Source: Acidobacteriota bacterium
GTDB taxonomy: Bacteria > Acidobacteriota > Thermoanaerobaculia > UBA5066
Direction of reading: 5' to 3'
DNA length: 32,254 nucleotides
Assembly (NCBI GenBank): GCA_008363385.1
Contig: RHKY01000053.1
Coordinates: forward strand, 1 to 32,254
Shown: piece by piece, positions 1 through 5,755 of the stretch
How the letters are laid out: every line of letters begins with the position of its first letter
Numbering within the stretch: the first letter of the stretch is position 1
Made by a program: the position numbers and the translations under genes
Notes under the pieces: model-generated
Told to the model about the DNA's origin: nothing
What the model saw: only the letters and a program-made list of their open reading frames with translations
The model's database searches: none

Positions 1-1
1 C

Positions 2-652
2 GGTTTCGCCGAGGAGCTGTGCCTTCTCGAGCCGGATCACGGCCAGGCGGGCTTCGCGATCTTCGGCCGGGAAACGTGCCGATGCGAAAGAACCTACGCT
101 CGTAATAACCCACTCAAGTACGTCGACCCGGATGGGAAGGAGATCCAGTACTCCGCAGCGTACGTAGCGCGAGTCCGTTCGGACAGCGCGTTCGCCGCAG
201 CTCACAGGGCGTGGCGGTTCTCCCCCTCTGGTAGCGAACAGCACCGGAGAATGGGCGGCGATGCAAACACGCGCTATGTGCTTACGGTGGGTCCAGCCAC
301 GTTCTTCGGCAGTCGAGGTTCGAATTTCGGCCACACCTATCCCGTCACCAGTTGGGCGAAGAAGAACAAGGAAGGGAAGCTCGACGCCCCGAAAGTCGAG
401 ATGACCATCGACGTTGACGCCCGACGAGCGACGGACCCACAGCCGCCCGGCACGTCAACTGCCGCCGAGCTCGCCAAGACCATCTTCCACGAAGCGAGCC
501 ACGGACTGGACATCGGTTCGGGTACGAGCACGGCGGCAGAGACGGAGCGGAGGGAGAAACCGCTCACGAATGAATCGGACCCTGCCATGGTCCAGTTCAA
601 GCTCGAACTGAAGACGACGCTGCCGGCGGACGAGAAGGAACTCAAGAAGTAG
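2..652 (+). CDS. Rhs/YD-repeat protein C-terminal tip with HExxH zincin-like toxin domain (5' partial)
   Basis: The frame is open from the left edge. At 92-136 it encodes TYARNNPLKYVDPDG, the hallmark end of the Rhs/YD-repeat core, after which polymorphic toxins switch to a variable effector domain. The roughly 170 residues after it are unlike a YD shell and contain FHEASHGLD (HEASH at 488-502), an HExxH zinc-metallopeptidase motif preceded by an AELAKTIF helix as in many zincins. I infer a metallopeptidase-type effector at the tip of a contact- or secretion-dependent toxin. Codons before about position 90 do not look like the conserved core that should precede this motif, so this may be an orphan tip cassette. 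An internal ATG at 251 exists but would remove the Rhs motif. Base composition is less GC-rich than downstream genes, suggesting transfer. A third zinc ligand could not be assigned. Confidence 0.6.
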   Translation, partial: GFAEELCLLEPDHGQAGFAIFGRETCRCERTYARNNPLKYVDPDGKEIQYSAAYVARVRSDSAFAAAHRAWRFSPSGSEQHRRMGGDANTRYVLTVGPATFFGSRGSNFGHTYPVTSWAKKNKEGKLDAPKVEMTIDVDARRATDPQPPGTSTAAELAKTIFHEASHGLDIGSGTSTAAETERREKPLTNESDPAMVQFKLELKTTLPADEKELKK

Positions 653-658
653 AAGGCC

Positions 659-1156
659 ATGAGAAAGAACCGGTTCGTTCTTGCCGCGGCTTTTCTCGTT
701 ATCGCAGCGGGTGCGGCCTGGCTGGGCGCGCTCTATGAACGCGGACTTGCTTCAGCCAGTTCGTTCCGCCGGACCGGTGAAGCTGACTTCGTCAGCGTTC
801 GAGGGGAGTACGTGCTAGTACTCCCCTCTGATCGGCTCATGACGGAACTGGTTGGGCCCACCTGGGCCGAGCAGACTCTGTTCTATCGGTGCGATCGCGG
901 GATATCCCAGGATGGAAAAGGGGTCGTGAGCTCGAACGGCTCGTTCGAGCCGCTGGCTAAAGGTAGGCCGTCCTTTCGGGTGTCCGGCGATAACTGGACG
1001 GATCTTGGGATCAGCATCTTCGCGTTGGAGTCTCGAAAGCAGGTGGTGGTACGGGTGAACCTCCGATCGGGAGCGATCGAGCGTAGGTCTGAGACACCGA
1101 TAGCACCAAGAGAGCTTCGTGTGACGCCGAAGGGCGAGTTGATCGTCTGGTACTGA
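659..1156 (+). CDS. Membrane-anchored hypothetical protein, candidate immunity protein
   Basis: Encodes 165 residues. I do not recognise a family. Residues 5-27 form one hydrophobic segment (FVLAAAFLVIAAGAAWLGALY) after MRKNR, so it is either a signal anchor or an uncleaved signal peptide. The rest is a mixed, probably beta-rich extracytoplasmic domain with one Cys (YRCDRG). It starts 6 bp after the stop of the Rhs tip, with a weak AGAAGG Shine-Dalgarno, in the same lower-GC patch. In polymorphic toxin loci the gene directly after the toxin tip normally encodes its cognate immunity protein, so this role is inferred from position. The membrane anchor would fit a toxin that acts outside the cytoplasm. 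It could equally be an unrelated lineage-specific membrane protein. Confidence 0.5.
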   Translation: MRKNRFVLAAAFLVIAAGAAWLGALYERGLASASSFRRTGEADFVSVRGEYVLVLPSDRLMTELVGPTWAEQTLFYRCDRGISQDGKGVVSSNGSFEPLAKGRPSFRVSGDNWTDLGISIFALESRKQVVVRVNLRSGAIERRSETPIAPRELRVTPKGELIVWY

Positions 1157-1166
1157 TCTGGAAAAG

Positions 1167-1190
1167 GGGGTCAGGGTCAGCGGGGTCAGG
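1167..1190 (+). repeat. Short GGGGTCAGG direct repeats
   Basis: Just after the candidate immunity gene, GGGGTCAGG occurs at 1167-1175 and 1182-1190 with a GGGTCAG copy between them, followed by an AAAGGGTAAAGG run. The cluster is too short for a tandem array. It resembles the guanine-rich REP-like ends seen beside some transposases, but no transposase is adjacent. Confidence 0.4.
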
Positions 1191-1284
1191 GCTAAAGGGT
1201 AAAGGTTAGACCAAGCACTGCGCCGGACGCCCGATCGGGGCGCCGAGCGAGCACGGTAACGAGAAGCGACCAGGAGACGAGAAG

Positions 1285-1755
1285 ATGATCGAGAGACTGA
1301 ACCGCATGGCGACCGTGGTGGCGATCCTCGCCGCCCTCGGCGTGGCGGGGACCGCGGAGGCCCAGACCGGCTACACGTTCGAGCCCGTCATCCCGTGCCG
1401 GGTGGTCGACACGCGGGTCGGGTCGCTGCCGAACGGCGGAGGGCCCGTGTCGAACGACCAGAACAACCCCCGCCTCTTCGCGATGCGAGGCAACTGCGGG
1501 ATCCCGAGCACGGCGGTGGCGGTGAGCGTGACGCTCACGGCCGTGACGCCACCGAGCGCGGGCTTCCTGTCGATCTGGCCGGCCGGCGTCGCGTGGCCGA
1601 ACATCTCCAACCTGAACGTCAGCGGCGGCGAGGTCGCGGTGGCCAACGGCGCCGTGGTGAAGCTCGGGCCGACGATCGGGCAGGACCTCGCATGCTTCGC
1701 CGGGACATCGGCACCGATGCACGTGGTCATCGACGTCGTGGGGTACTACAAGTAG
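1285..1755 (+). CDS. Secreted single-domain protein of the PCRxxDTR...DVVGYY type
   Basis: Encodes 156 residues. A signal peptide is visible at residues 1-27 (MATVVAILAALGVAGTAEAQ, likely cleaved after AEA). The mature part runs from PCRVVDTR to VVIDVVGYYK, with GNCGIP, AVAVSVTLTAV and GFLSIWPAG blocks. The same order (PCRLFDTR, GKCGVP, AIAVNVTVAQ, GFLTLYPEG, VIADVVGYF) forms the C-terminus of the nuclease at 22129-25431. This beta-rich module is common as an add-on in secreted actinobacterial and acidobacterial proteins; its function is not established as far as I know. Here it is the whole mature protein. The ATG at 1285 has a purine-rich GGAGACGAGAAG sequence upstream. An outer-surface or binding role is an inference. 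Confidence 0.75.
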   Translation: MIERLNRMATVVAILAALGVAGTAEAQTGYTFEPVIPCRVVDTRVGSLPNGGGPVSNDQNNPRLFAMRGNCGIPSTAVAVSVTLTAVTPPSAGFLSIWPAGVAWPNISNLNVSGGEVAVANGAVVKLGPTIGQDLACFAGTSAPMHVVIDVVGYYK

Positions 1756-1777
1756 CAAGGGAAGCAGTCTGGTCCCC

Positions 1778-1833
1778 GCGGCGTTCCCGTCTGGGCTTCC
1801 CGCGCCGGTACCAACGGGCCTCGGGAACGCCGC
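1778..1833 (+). terminator. Hairpin after the secreted protein gene
   Basis: Perfect 12-bp inverted repeat: GCGGCGTTCCCG at 1778-1789 and CGGGAACGCCGC at 1822-1833, with a 32-nt loop. It begins 22 bp after the stop at 1755. No U-tract follows, so terminator function is only suggested by position. Confidence 0.4.
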
Positions 1834-1865
1834 CCGCTTCCGTGAGGCCTCTCCCAGACCCGCTC

Positions 1866-1871
1866 TACACT
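1866..1871 (+). promoter_or_regulatory. -10-like hexamer TACACT
   Basis: TACACT lies 8 nt before the ATG at 1880, the same geometry as several other starts in this window. It would drive a leaderless transcript into the short ORF and the interrupted glycosyltransferase remnant. No convincing -35 box is seen. Confidence 0.35.
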
Positions 1872-1879
1872 CCGGGTCG

Positions 1880-1960
1880 ATGAAGCTGGGGTTCGAAGTC
1901 GGAGGCTTTCCTAGTCAGGAGCTTCGTCTCCGGACGGGCGGGTGGACGATCACGGGATGA
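1880..1960 (+). CDS. Possible 26-residue leader ORF
   Basis: ATG at 1880 opens a 26-codon frame (MKLGFEVGGFPSQELRLRTG...) whose TGA overlaps the ATG at 1957 of the glycosyltransferase remnant (ATGA). The TACACT hexamer 8 nt upstream makes it a plausible translated leader. No family is recognised, and it could be chance or a decayed gene end. Confidence 0.2.
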   Translation: MKLGFEVGGFPSQELRLRTGGWTITG

Positions 1961-2099
1961 GCCGCGCGAGGCGGAGGTGGCAACGCCGGGGCGCGCCGCT
2001 GCTGGCCGGCGTTCTTCTCGCGCTGCTGGCCTGGGCCTCGCCGGACCACCTGCGGAAGACGTACAGCCCCACCCACGACGAGCCGACGCATGTGCGTGC
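1957..2099 (+). pseudogene. Family-39-like glycosyltransferase, 5' fragment upstream of IS21 insertion
   Basis: Encodes MSRARRRWQRR followed by a hydrophobic helix (APLLAGVLLALLAWA) and SPTHDEPTHV. This matches the N-terminus of PMT/ArnT-type (GT39) membrane glycosyltransferases: cytoplasmic basic tail, first membrane helix, then the periplasmic loop with the conserved 'YDEP.H' acidic motif. The frame is broken at the CGTGC target duplication (2095-2099) by the IS element. Removing the IS and one copy of the duplication (2811 bp, a multiple of three) restores the frame as DEPTHVRAARELRDG, joining the fragment at 4906. Even restored, the product is only 108 residues, far shorter than a full enzyme, so the gene was probably already truncated before the insertion. 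The start could also be the GTG at 1942. Confidence 0.65.
2095..2099 (+). repeat. Target-site duplication, left copy (CGTGC)
   Basis: CGTGC directly precedes the IS tip TGCGGATTCCGG. The same five bases follow the right tip at 4906-4910. A 5-bp duplication lies within the range known for IS21-family elements. Confidence 0.75.
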
Positions 2100-2103
2100 T
2101 GCG

Positions 2104-2167
2104 GATTCCGGCGATGGTGAGCGTCGATTCCGGAGGAAGGTGAGCATCGATTCCGGGCATGGTGAGC
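2104..2167 (-). repeat. IS21 left-end multiple terminal repeats (3 copies)
   Basis: Three copies of GATTCCGGnnATGGTGAGC at 2104-2122, 2126-2145 (variant AGGAAGGTGAGC) and 2149-2167, spaced 22 and 23 bp. They are the inverted counterparts of the right-end array and are likely IstA binding sites. Confidence 0.8.
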
Positions 2168-2289
2168 GCTCATCGGAGCGAAGCGACGGGAAGCCCGGCG
2201 GCGATGTCCTCCTTTCTCGTGCGGATTGTACGGGGGCGCTCCGGGGTGTCTCCCGGTTCCCGTTCTCGTTTCGTGTGAGTTCGCAGTCG

Positions 2290-2330
2290 TAGCGGTTTTT
2301 CTTTTTGGTTCTTTTTCTTTTTGTGGATTC
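2290..2330 (+). other. Polypyrimidine T-tract region in IS non-coding end
   Basis: Between the left-end repeats and the istB stop lies an unusually T-rich stretch of TTTTTC/TTTTTGG runs in otherwise GC-rich DNA. Two TGTGGATTCC copies follow it (about 2325-2360). On the minus strand, which is the istAB transcript, it is A-rich, so it is not a Rho-independent terminator for istB. Confidence 0.5.
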
Positions 2331-2376
2331 CACCGGTTCCTGTGGATTCCGGGGCGAGGGGTGCGTCGTGTGGGGC

Positions 2377-3141
2377 TCACTCGCGCCTGGGAGCCGAGCG
2401 AGCCGCGGGGGTCCGGCCGGCGGGATCGCGCATGGACTTGCCCCTGAGCTCGATCTTGTAGGCGGCCGGGATGAGGCGGTCGCAGATGGCGTCGGCCAGG
2501 GTGGGCTCGCCGATGGCGTCGTACCAGGTCTTGACGGGGAGCTGGCTGGTGACGAGGGTGGAGGCGCGCTGGTGGCGGTCCTCGACGACCTCGAGGAGGT
2601 CGCGCCGCTCGGCCTCCTTCAGGGGCGCCAGCCCCCAGTCGTCGATGACGAGCAGGTCGGTCCGGGTGAGCTTGGACAGGAGCCGGCCGTAGGAGCCGTC
2701 GGCCCGGGCCAGGGCGAGGTCGTGGTAGAGCTGGGGGGCGCGGATGTAGCAGGCCGAGTAGCCCGAGCGGCAGGCTCGCTCAGCGAAGGCGCACGCCAGG
2801 AAGGACTTGCCGACCCCCGTGGCGCCGGTGATGAGGAGGTTGCGGCGGTCGGCGACGAAGGCGCAGGTGCCCAGCGAGAGGATCACGGAGCGGTCCAGGC
2901 CCCGCGGCGCTGTCCAGTCGATGTCCTCCAGGCAGGCCTGGTGCCGCAGCCGGGCGGCCTTCAGGCGGCGCCGCTGCTGGCGCTGCTGGCGGGCGGTCCA
3001 CTCGGCGTCCACCATCAGGCCGACCCTCTGGGCGAAGTCCAGCTCGGCCAGGTCCGGCCGGCGCAGCTGGTCCTGGAAGGCCTCGGCCAGGGCCGGGAGC
3101 CGGAGGGCGAGCATCTTCTCGACGGTTGCGTTGCTCAGCAC
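2377..3141 (-). CDS. istB: IS21-family helper ATPase IstB
   Basis: 254 residues, AAA+ ATPase of the DnaC/IstB family that loads on target DNA and activates the IstA transposase. Walker A is GATGVGKS and Walker B is LLVIDDWG, with sensor-like TSQLPVKTW and the C-terminal AICDRLIPAAYKIELRGKSMR block typical of IstB. The N-terminal helical region contains LPALAEAFQDQ and FAQRVGLMVDAEW. The GTG start (VLSNATVEKM) at 3141 overlaps the istA stop (GTGCTGA), indicating translational coupling. The open frame continues far upstream antisense to nothing conserved, so the GTG rather than the frame's first start is chosen. Length is normal for the family. Confidence 0.9.
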   Translation of the reverse strand: MLSNATVEKMLALRLPALAEAFQDQLRRPDLAELDFAQRVGLMVDAEWTARQQRQQRRRLKAARLRHQACLEDIDWTAPRGLDRSVILSLGTCAFVADRRNLLITGATGVGKSFLACAFAERACRSGYSACYIRAPQLYHDLALARADGSYGRLLSKLTRTDLLVIDDWGLAPLKEAERRDLLEVVEDRHQRASTLVTSQLPVKTWYDAIGEPTLADAICDRLIPAAYKIELRGKSMRDPAGRTPAARSAPRRE

Positions 3142-4733
3142 GGCAGCACCTCCGTCTCGCCGTAGCAGGCCGCACCCCGGATGTTCTCGTGGCGGGGCAG
3201 GCCCGGCTCGGGCCCCGAGGCCGGCAGGGGCTGGCGGTCCAGCCCGCTCCTCAGGATGTTCTTCACCGTCCGGTAGCTCTCGGCGCCGAGGCTCTGGGCC
3301 CTCTGGCAGGCTGCCTCGAGCCTCTCGGCCCCGTGGTTTCGACCCAGCCGCATCAGGCCCAGGCAGGCCCGGTAGCCCTGCTCCGGATGCGGCCGGCTGC
3401 GCAGGATGGCCTCGACGACGTGCCGCGTAGACGGCCCGGTCTTCTCGGCCCACGAGATCAACCGCGACGGGCTCCAGGCCGCGTGCGCCCGGTGCGAGGC
3501 CGGCATGTGCTCGGCCAGGGTCGACACCCTCCCTCGTCCGACCAGCCGCGGGTGGGACGCCACCCGCGTGGACCGCAGGTAGACCTCCACGCACCCCTGC
3601 GTGGCCCTCACCTCCACCCGCTGGCCGACCAGGGCGTACGGGACGCTGTAGAGGTTGTGCTCGTACTCGACGTGGTAGTCGATGTTGACGCCGCACTCCT
3701 TCCACAGCGCCGTCTCGTACCGCACGGGGGGCAGCGGCCGCAGCGCCGGCCTGTCGTACCTCTCGAAGAGCTCCCGCCTCGAGGCCCCCAGCCGCTTCAT
3801 CACCCGCCCGTTGAGCTCCTCGACCTTCTCGCGGATCGCCACGTTCAGCTCGGCGAGACTGAAGAAGGTCCGGTTGCGAAGCGACGCCACGATCCACCGC
3901 TCGGCCAACAGCACCGAGACCTCCACCTTCGCCTTGTCCCGCGGCTTGTGGGCTCGCGCCGGGATCACCGCCGCCCCGTAGTGCGAAGCCATCTCCTCGT
4001 ACGTCCGGTTGACGCTGGCCTCGTACCGGCATGGCCCCGTCACGGCCGCCTTCAGGTTGTCCGGCACGAAGATCGACGGCGCCCCCCCGAAGAACTCCAC
4101 CATCCGCACGTGCAGGCGGATCCAGCTCCCCAGGTCCTGCCGCTCGGTGGCCTCGGCGTAGATGTAGCTGCTCGCCCCCAACGCCCCGACGAACAGCTCC
4201 ACCCGGCGCTCCTCGCCCGTCCTCCCGTCGACGATCGTCGGCTTCTTGCCCGCGAAGTCGACGAAGACCTTCTCGCCCGCCACGTGCACCTGCCTCATCA
4301 CCGGCGACAGCCGCTTGCGCCAGCGGTGGTAGTGCTCGCAGAACTGGCTGTAGCGGTATCCCCCGGGATGGGCCGCCAGGTACTCCTGCCACAACAGGCT
4401 CAGCGTCACCCCCGCTCGCCGCAGCTCCCCGTGGACCCAGGCCGCGTCCACCGCCGCCCGGCCGCTCTCGGCTGCCGCCCTCACCCCGAAGACCCGTGCC
4501 TCCAGCGCCTCGTCCGTCGCCAGCTCTTCCGGGATCGGCCAGCCCACCCCAGCCGCTGCCGCCCGCCCGAGGTACTCCGACACGGTCCCCGTCCCCGCCT
4601 TCACCGCCCGCGCCACCGCCCTCTGCGGCAGTCCGCAGCCCAGGCTCAGCCTCAGGATCTCCCTCAGTTGTCTCATCGCCAGTCGTCTCGCCGCCAAGGA
4701 CTCCTCCTCTGCGGAGGATCCCTGACTCCCCAT
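3135..4733 (-). CDS. istA: IS21-family transposase IstA
   Basis: 532 residues, DDE recombinase of the IS21 family. Residues about 19-60 form the N-terminal helix-turn-helix (MRQLREILRLSLGCGLPQRA... TVSEYLGRA). The catalytic core shows VFVDFAG (D about 159), IFVPDNLK (D about 225) and KAKVEVSV (E about 271), all at expected spacing. A C-terminal beta domain follows (HNLYSVPYALVGQRVEVRAT). Many homologues begin at the internal MRQLREI, so the start could be 4679 instead of 4733; neither has a strong Shine-Dalgarno. It is transcribed away from the seven-repeat end, so the transposase binding sites cover its promoter region and may autoregulate it. That last point is an inference. Confidence 0.9.
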   Translation of the reverse strand: MGSQGSSAEEESLAARRLAMRQLREILRLSLGCGLPQRAVARAVKAGTGTVSEYLGRAAAAGVGWPIPEELATDEALEARVFGVRAAAESGRAAVDAAWVHGELRRAGVTLSLLWQEYLAAHPGGYRYSQFCEHYHRWRKRLSPVMRQVHVAGEKVFVDFAGKKPTIVDGRTGEERRVELFVGALGASSYIYAEATERQDLGSWIRLHVRMVEFFGGAPSIFVPDNLKAAVTGPCRYEASVNRTYEEMASHYGAAVIPARAHKPRDKAKVEVSVLLAERWIVASLRNRTFFSLAELNVAIREKVEELNGRVMKRLGASRRELFERYDRPALRPLPPVRYETALWKECGVNIDYHVEYEHNLYSVPYALVGQRVEVRATQGCVEVYLRSTRVASHPRLVGRGRVSTLAEHMPASHRAHAAWSPSRLISWAEKTGPSTRHVVEAILRSRPHPEQGYRACLGLMRLGRNHGAERLEAACQRAQSLGAESYRTVKNILRSGLDRQPLPASGPEPGLPRHENIRGAACYGETEVLPC

Positions 4734-4749
4734 CCTTCGACCGACCAGC

Positions 4750-4898
4750 GCTCACCATCCCCGGAATCGGCGCTCACCATCCCGGAATCCATGCTCACCA
4801 TGGCCGGAATCGGTGCTCACCATCCCGGAATCGGCGCTCACCATGCCCCGGAATCCCTGCTCACCTTCGACCGGAATCCCTGCTCACCATGGTCCGGA
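4750..4898 (+). repeat. IS21 right-end multiple terminal repeats (6 full and 1 partial copies)
   Basis: Units of GCTCACCATnnCCGGAATC start at 4750, 4772, 4793, 4815, 4836, 4859 and 4882 (the last lacks AATC). Spacing is 21-23 bp, about two helical turns, so all copies present the same DNA face. They precede istA and mirror the left-end units. Confidence 0.85.
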
Positions 4899-4905
4899 GC
4901 CGTCA

Positions 4906-5094
4906 CGTGCCGCGCGCGAGCTGCGGGACGGGCCGGGCGTCGTCCCGAACTTCGAGCACCCGCTCGTGGCGAAGATCCTGGCGGCGAGCGCTCTCGGACG
5001 TCCCGACCCGGCCGACTCCTGGCAGGAGATCCGTGACGCCCGGCGACCCTTCCCGGTCGTCTACGGGCTGTTCGTCGGCTACCGGTTCCGGTAG
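4906..5094 (+). pseudogene. Family-39-like glycosyltransferase, 3' fragment downstream of IS21
   Basis: Begins with the right copy of the CGTGC target duplication (4906-4910). It continues the interrupted gene as RAARELRDG, then VPNFEHPLVAKILAA, the conserved 'NFEHPPL.K' block that follows the DEP motif in PMT/ArnT-like glycosyltransferases. It stops at 5092-5094 after VVYGLFVGYRFR, only about 60 codons in, with no continuation of the multi-helix membrane domain in any frame downstream. The gene is therefore both IS-interrupted and 3'-truncated. A fully separate small protein is less likely given the match on both sides of the insertion. Confidence 0.65.
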
Positions 5095-5223
5095 CGAGCC
5101 GCGACCCGCGGGTGCCGCGCACGCCTTTCCCACGCGCAGCGCGCTCCTCGACCCGCGTGGGTGGCGCATCGGGCGATCCGGCCACGGGGTCCGAGTATGT
5201 CCAGCGATGACCTGTCGATCGTC

Positions 5224-5229
5224 TAGAAT
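5224..5229 (+). promoter_or_regulatory. -10-like hexamer TAGAAT of the AbiE-like pair
   Basis: TAGAAT ends 10 nt before the ATG at 5240, and no Shine-Dalgarno is present (AGCTCCCGC precedes the ATG). A transcript start would fall at or within a few bases of the start codon. Confidence 0.5.
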
Positions 5230-5239
5230 TAGCTCCCGC

Positions 5240-5755
5240 ATGGGCCCCTTCGACCTCGCCGCCTCGGTCCGGCGCGCGGAGCAGCGGGAGGGCTCGTCGG
5301 CACGAGAGCCGGCGCGACTCCCCCGCTCCGACCGCGGGCGCTCGCGGCTCGACCCCCGCGTCCTCTCGGCGGTGGCCGCGGTGCTCTCGGCTCACGATCG
5401 ACCGGTCCTGGCGGAGGCCCTCGCCGAGATCGGGAGGCGCTGCCGCCGGGCCCGCGTTCGGCCTCCGTCGCGGGCGACCGTCTACAAGCTCCTCGACACG
5501 CTGCCGACCCGGTCGTACCGGCTCCGGGACCTGCCGCCCACCGTGCAGGACGCGCTCTACAACCTCGCGCCCGAGAGCGAGGTCCCCGGCCACCAGGTCG
5601 CCTTCTGCTGCTTCAACTACGGCGACCTCGCCGCGGCGAGCTACGCCTCGGGCCTTCCCTGGCTCGCCCTCCACCAGGCGCTGAAGCTCCCCGGCTGGAG
5701 GTCGAGGAGCCGCGGGCTGGCCGAGGCGGTCGCGCGGACGCGGGGCATCCGGTGA
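5240..5755 (+). CDS. AbiEi-like antitoxin/transcriptional regulator of a type IV-like TA pair
   Basis: 171 residues. It begins MGPFDLAASVRRA, then has a charged linker and a helical wHTH-like region around residues 35-80 (RVLSAVAAVLSAHDRPVLAE...PSRATVYKLLDT). The C-terminal half (YNLAPESEVPGHQVAFCCFNYGDLAAASYASGLPWLALHQAL) looks like a globular domain I cannot name. The gene overlaps the following nucleotidyltransferase by 4 nt (GTGA), the classical antitoxin-toxin layout of AbiE systems, where the first protein is a DNA-binding antitoxin that also represses the operon. The function is inferred mainly from this pairing. Start chosen at 5240 because TAGAAT lies 10 nt upstream and the open frame further upstream is IS sequence. 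Confidence 0.55.
   Translation: MGPFDLAASVRRAEQREGSSAREPARLPRSDRGRSRLDPRVLSAVAAVLSAHDRPVLAEALAEIGRRCRRARVRPPSRATVYKLLDTLPTRSYRLRDLPPTVQDALYNLAPESEVPGHQVAFCCFNYGDLAAASYASGLPWLALHQALKLPGWRSRSRGLAEAVARTRGIR

Larger units (their letters stand above)
2100..4905 (-). mobile_element. Complete IS21-family insertion sequence (istA-istB)
   Basis: The 2806-bp element has tips TGCGGATTCCGG (left) and, as reverse complement of the right end, TGACGGCTCCGGACC, i.e. 5'-TG...CA-3' ends typical of IS21. Both tips lead into GATGGTGAGC/CATGGTGAGC repeat units. It encodes IstA and IstB on the minus strand with the usual start/stop overlap. It is flanked by perfect CGTGC copies and sits inside a glycosyltransferase remnant whose frame is restored on in-silico removal. 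Both genes appear intact, so the element is probably recent and potentially active. Confidence 0.88.

Noticed and set aside
2377-4758. 793-residue minus-strand protein containing IstB
   Set aside because: Only the last 254 residues are IstB; the rest is the out-of-frame shadow of istA. The GTG at 3141 overlapping the istA stop is the real start.
4750-4898. CRISPR-like array of regularly spaced repeats
   Set aside because: Units are imperfect, gaps between them are only 3-4 bp, and the same unit occurs inverted at the other IS end; these are IS21 terminal repeats.
3126-5036. Long plus-strand open frame across the IS
   Set aside because: Antisense to istA with low-complexity Arg/Pro-rich translation; a GC-rich shadow frame.
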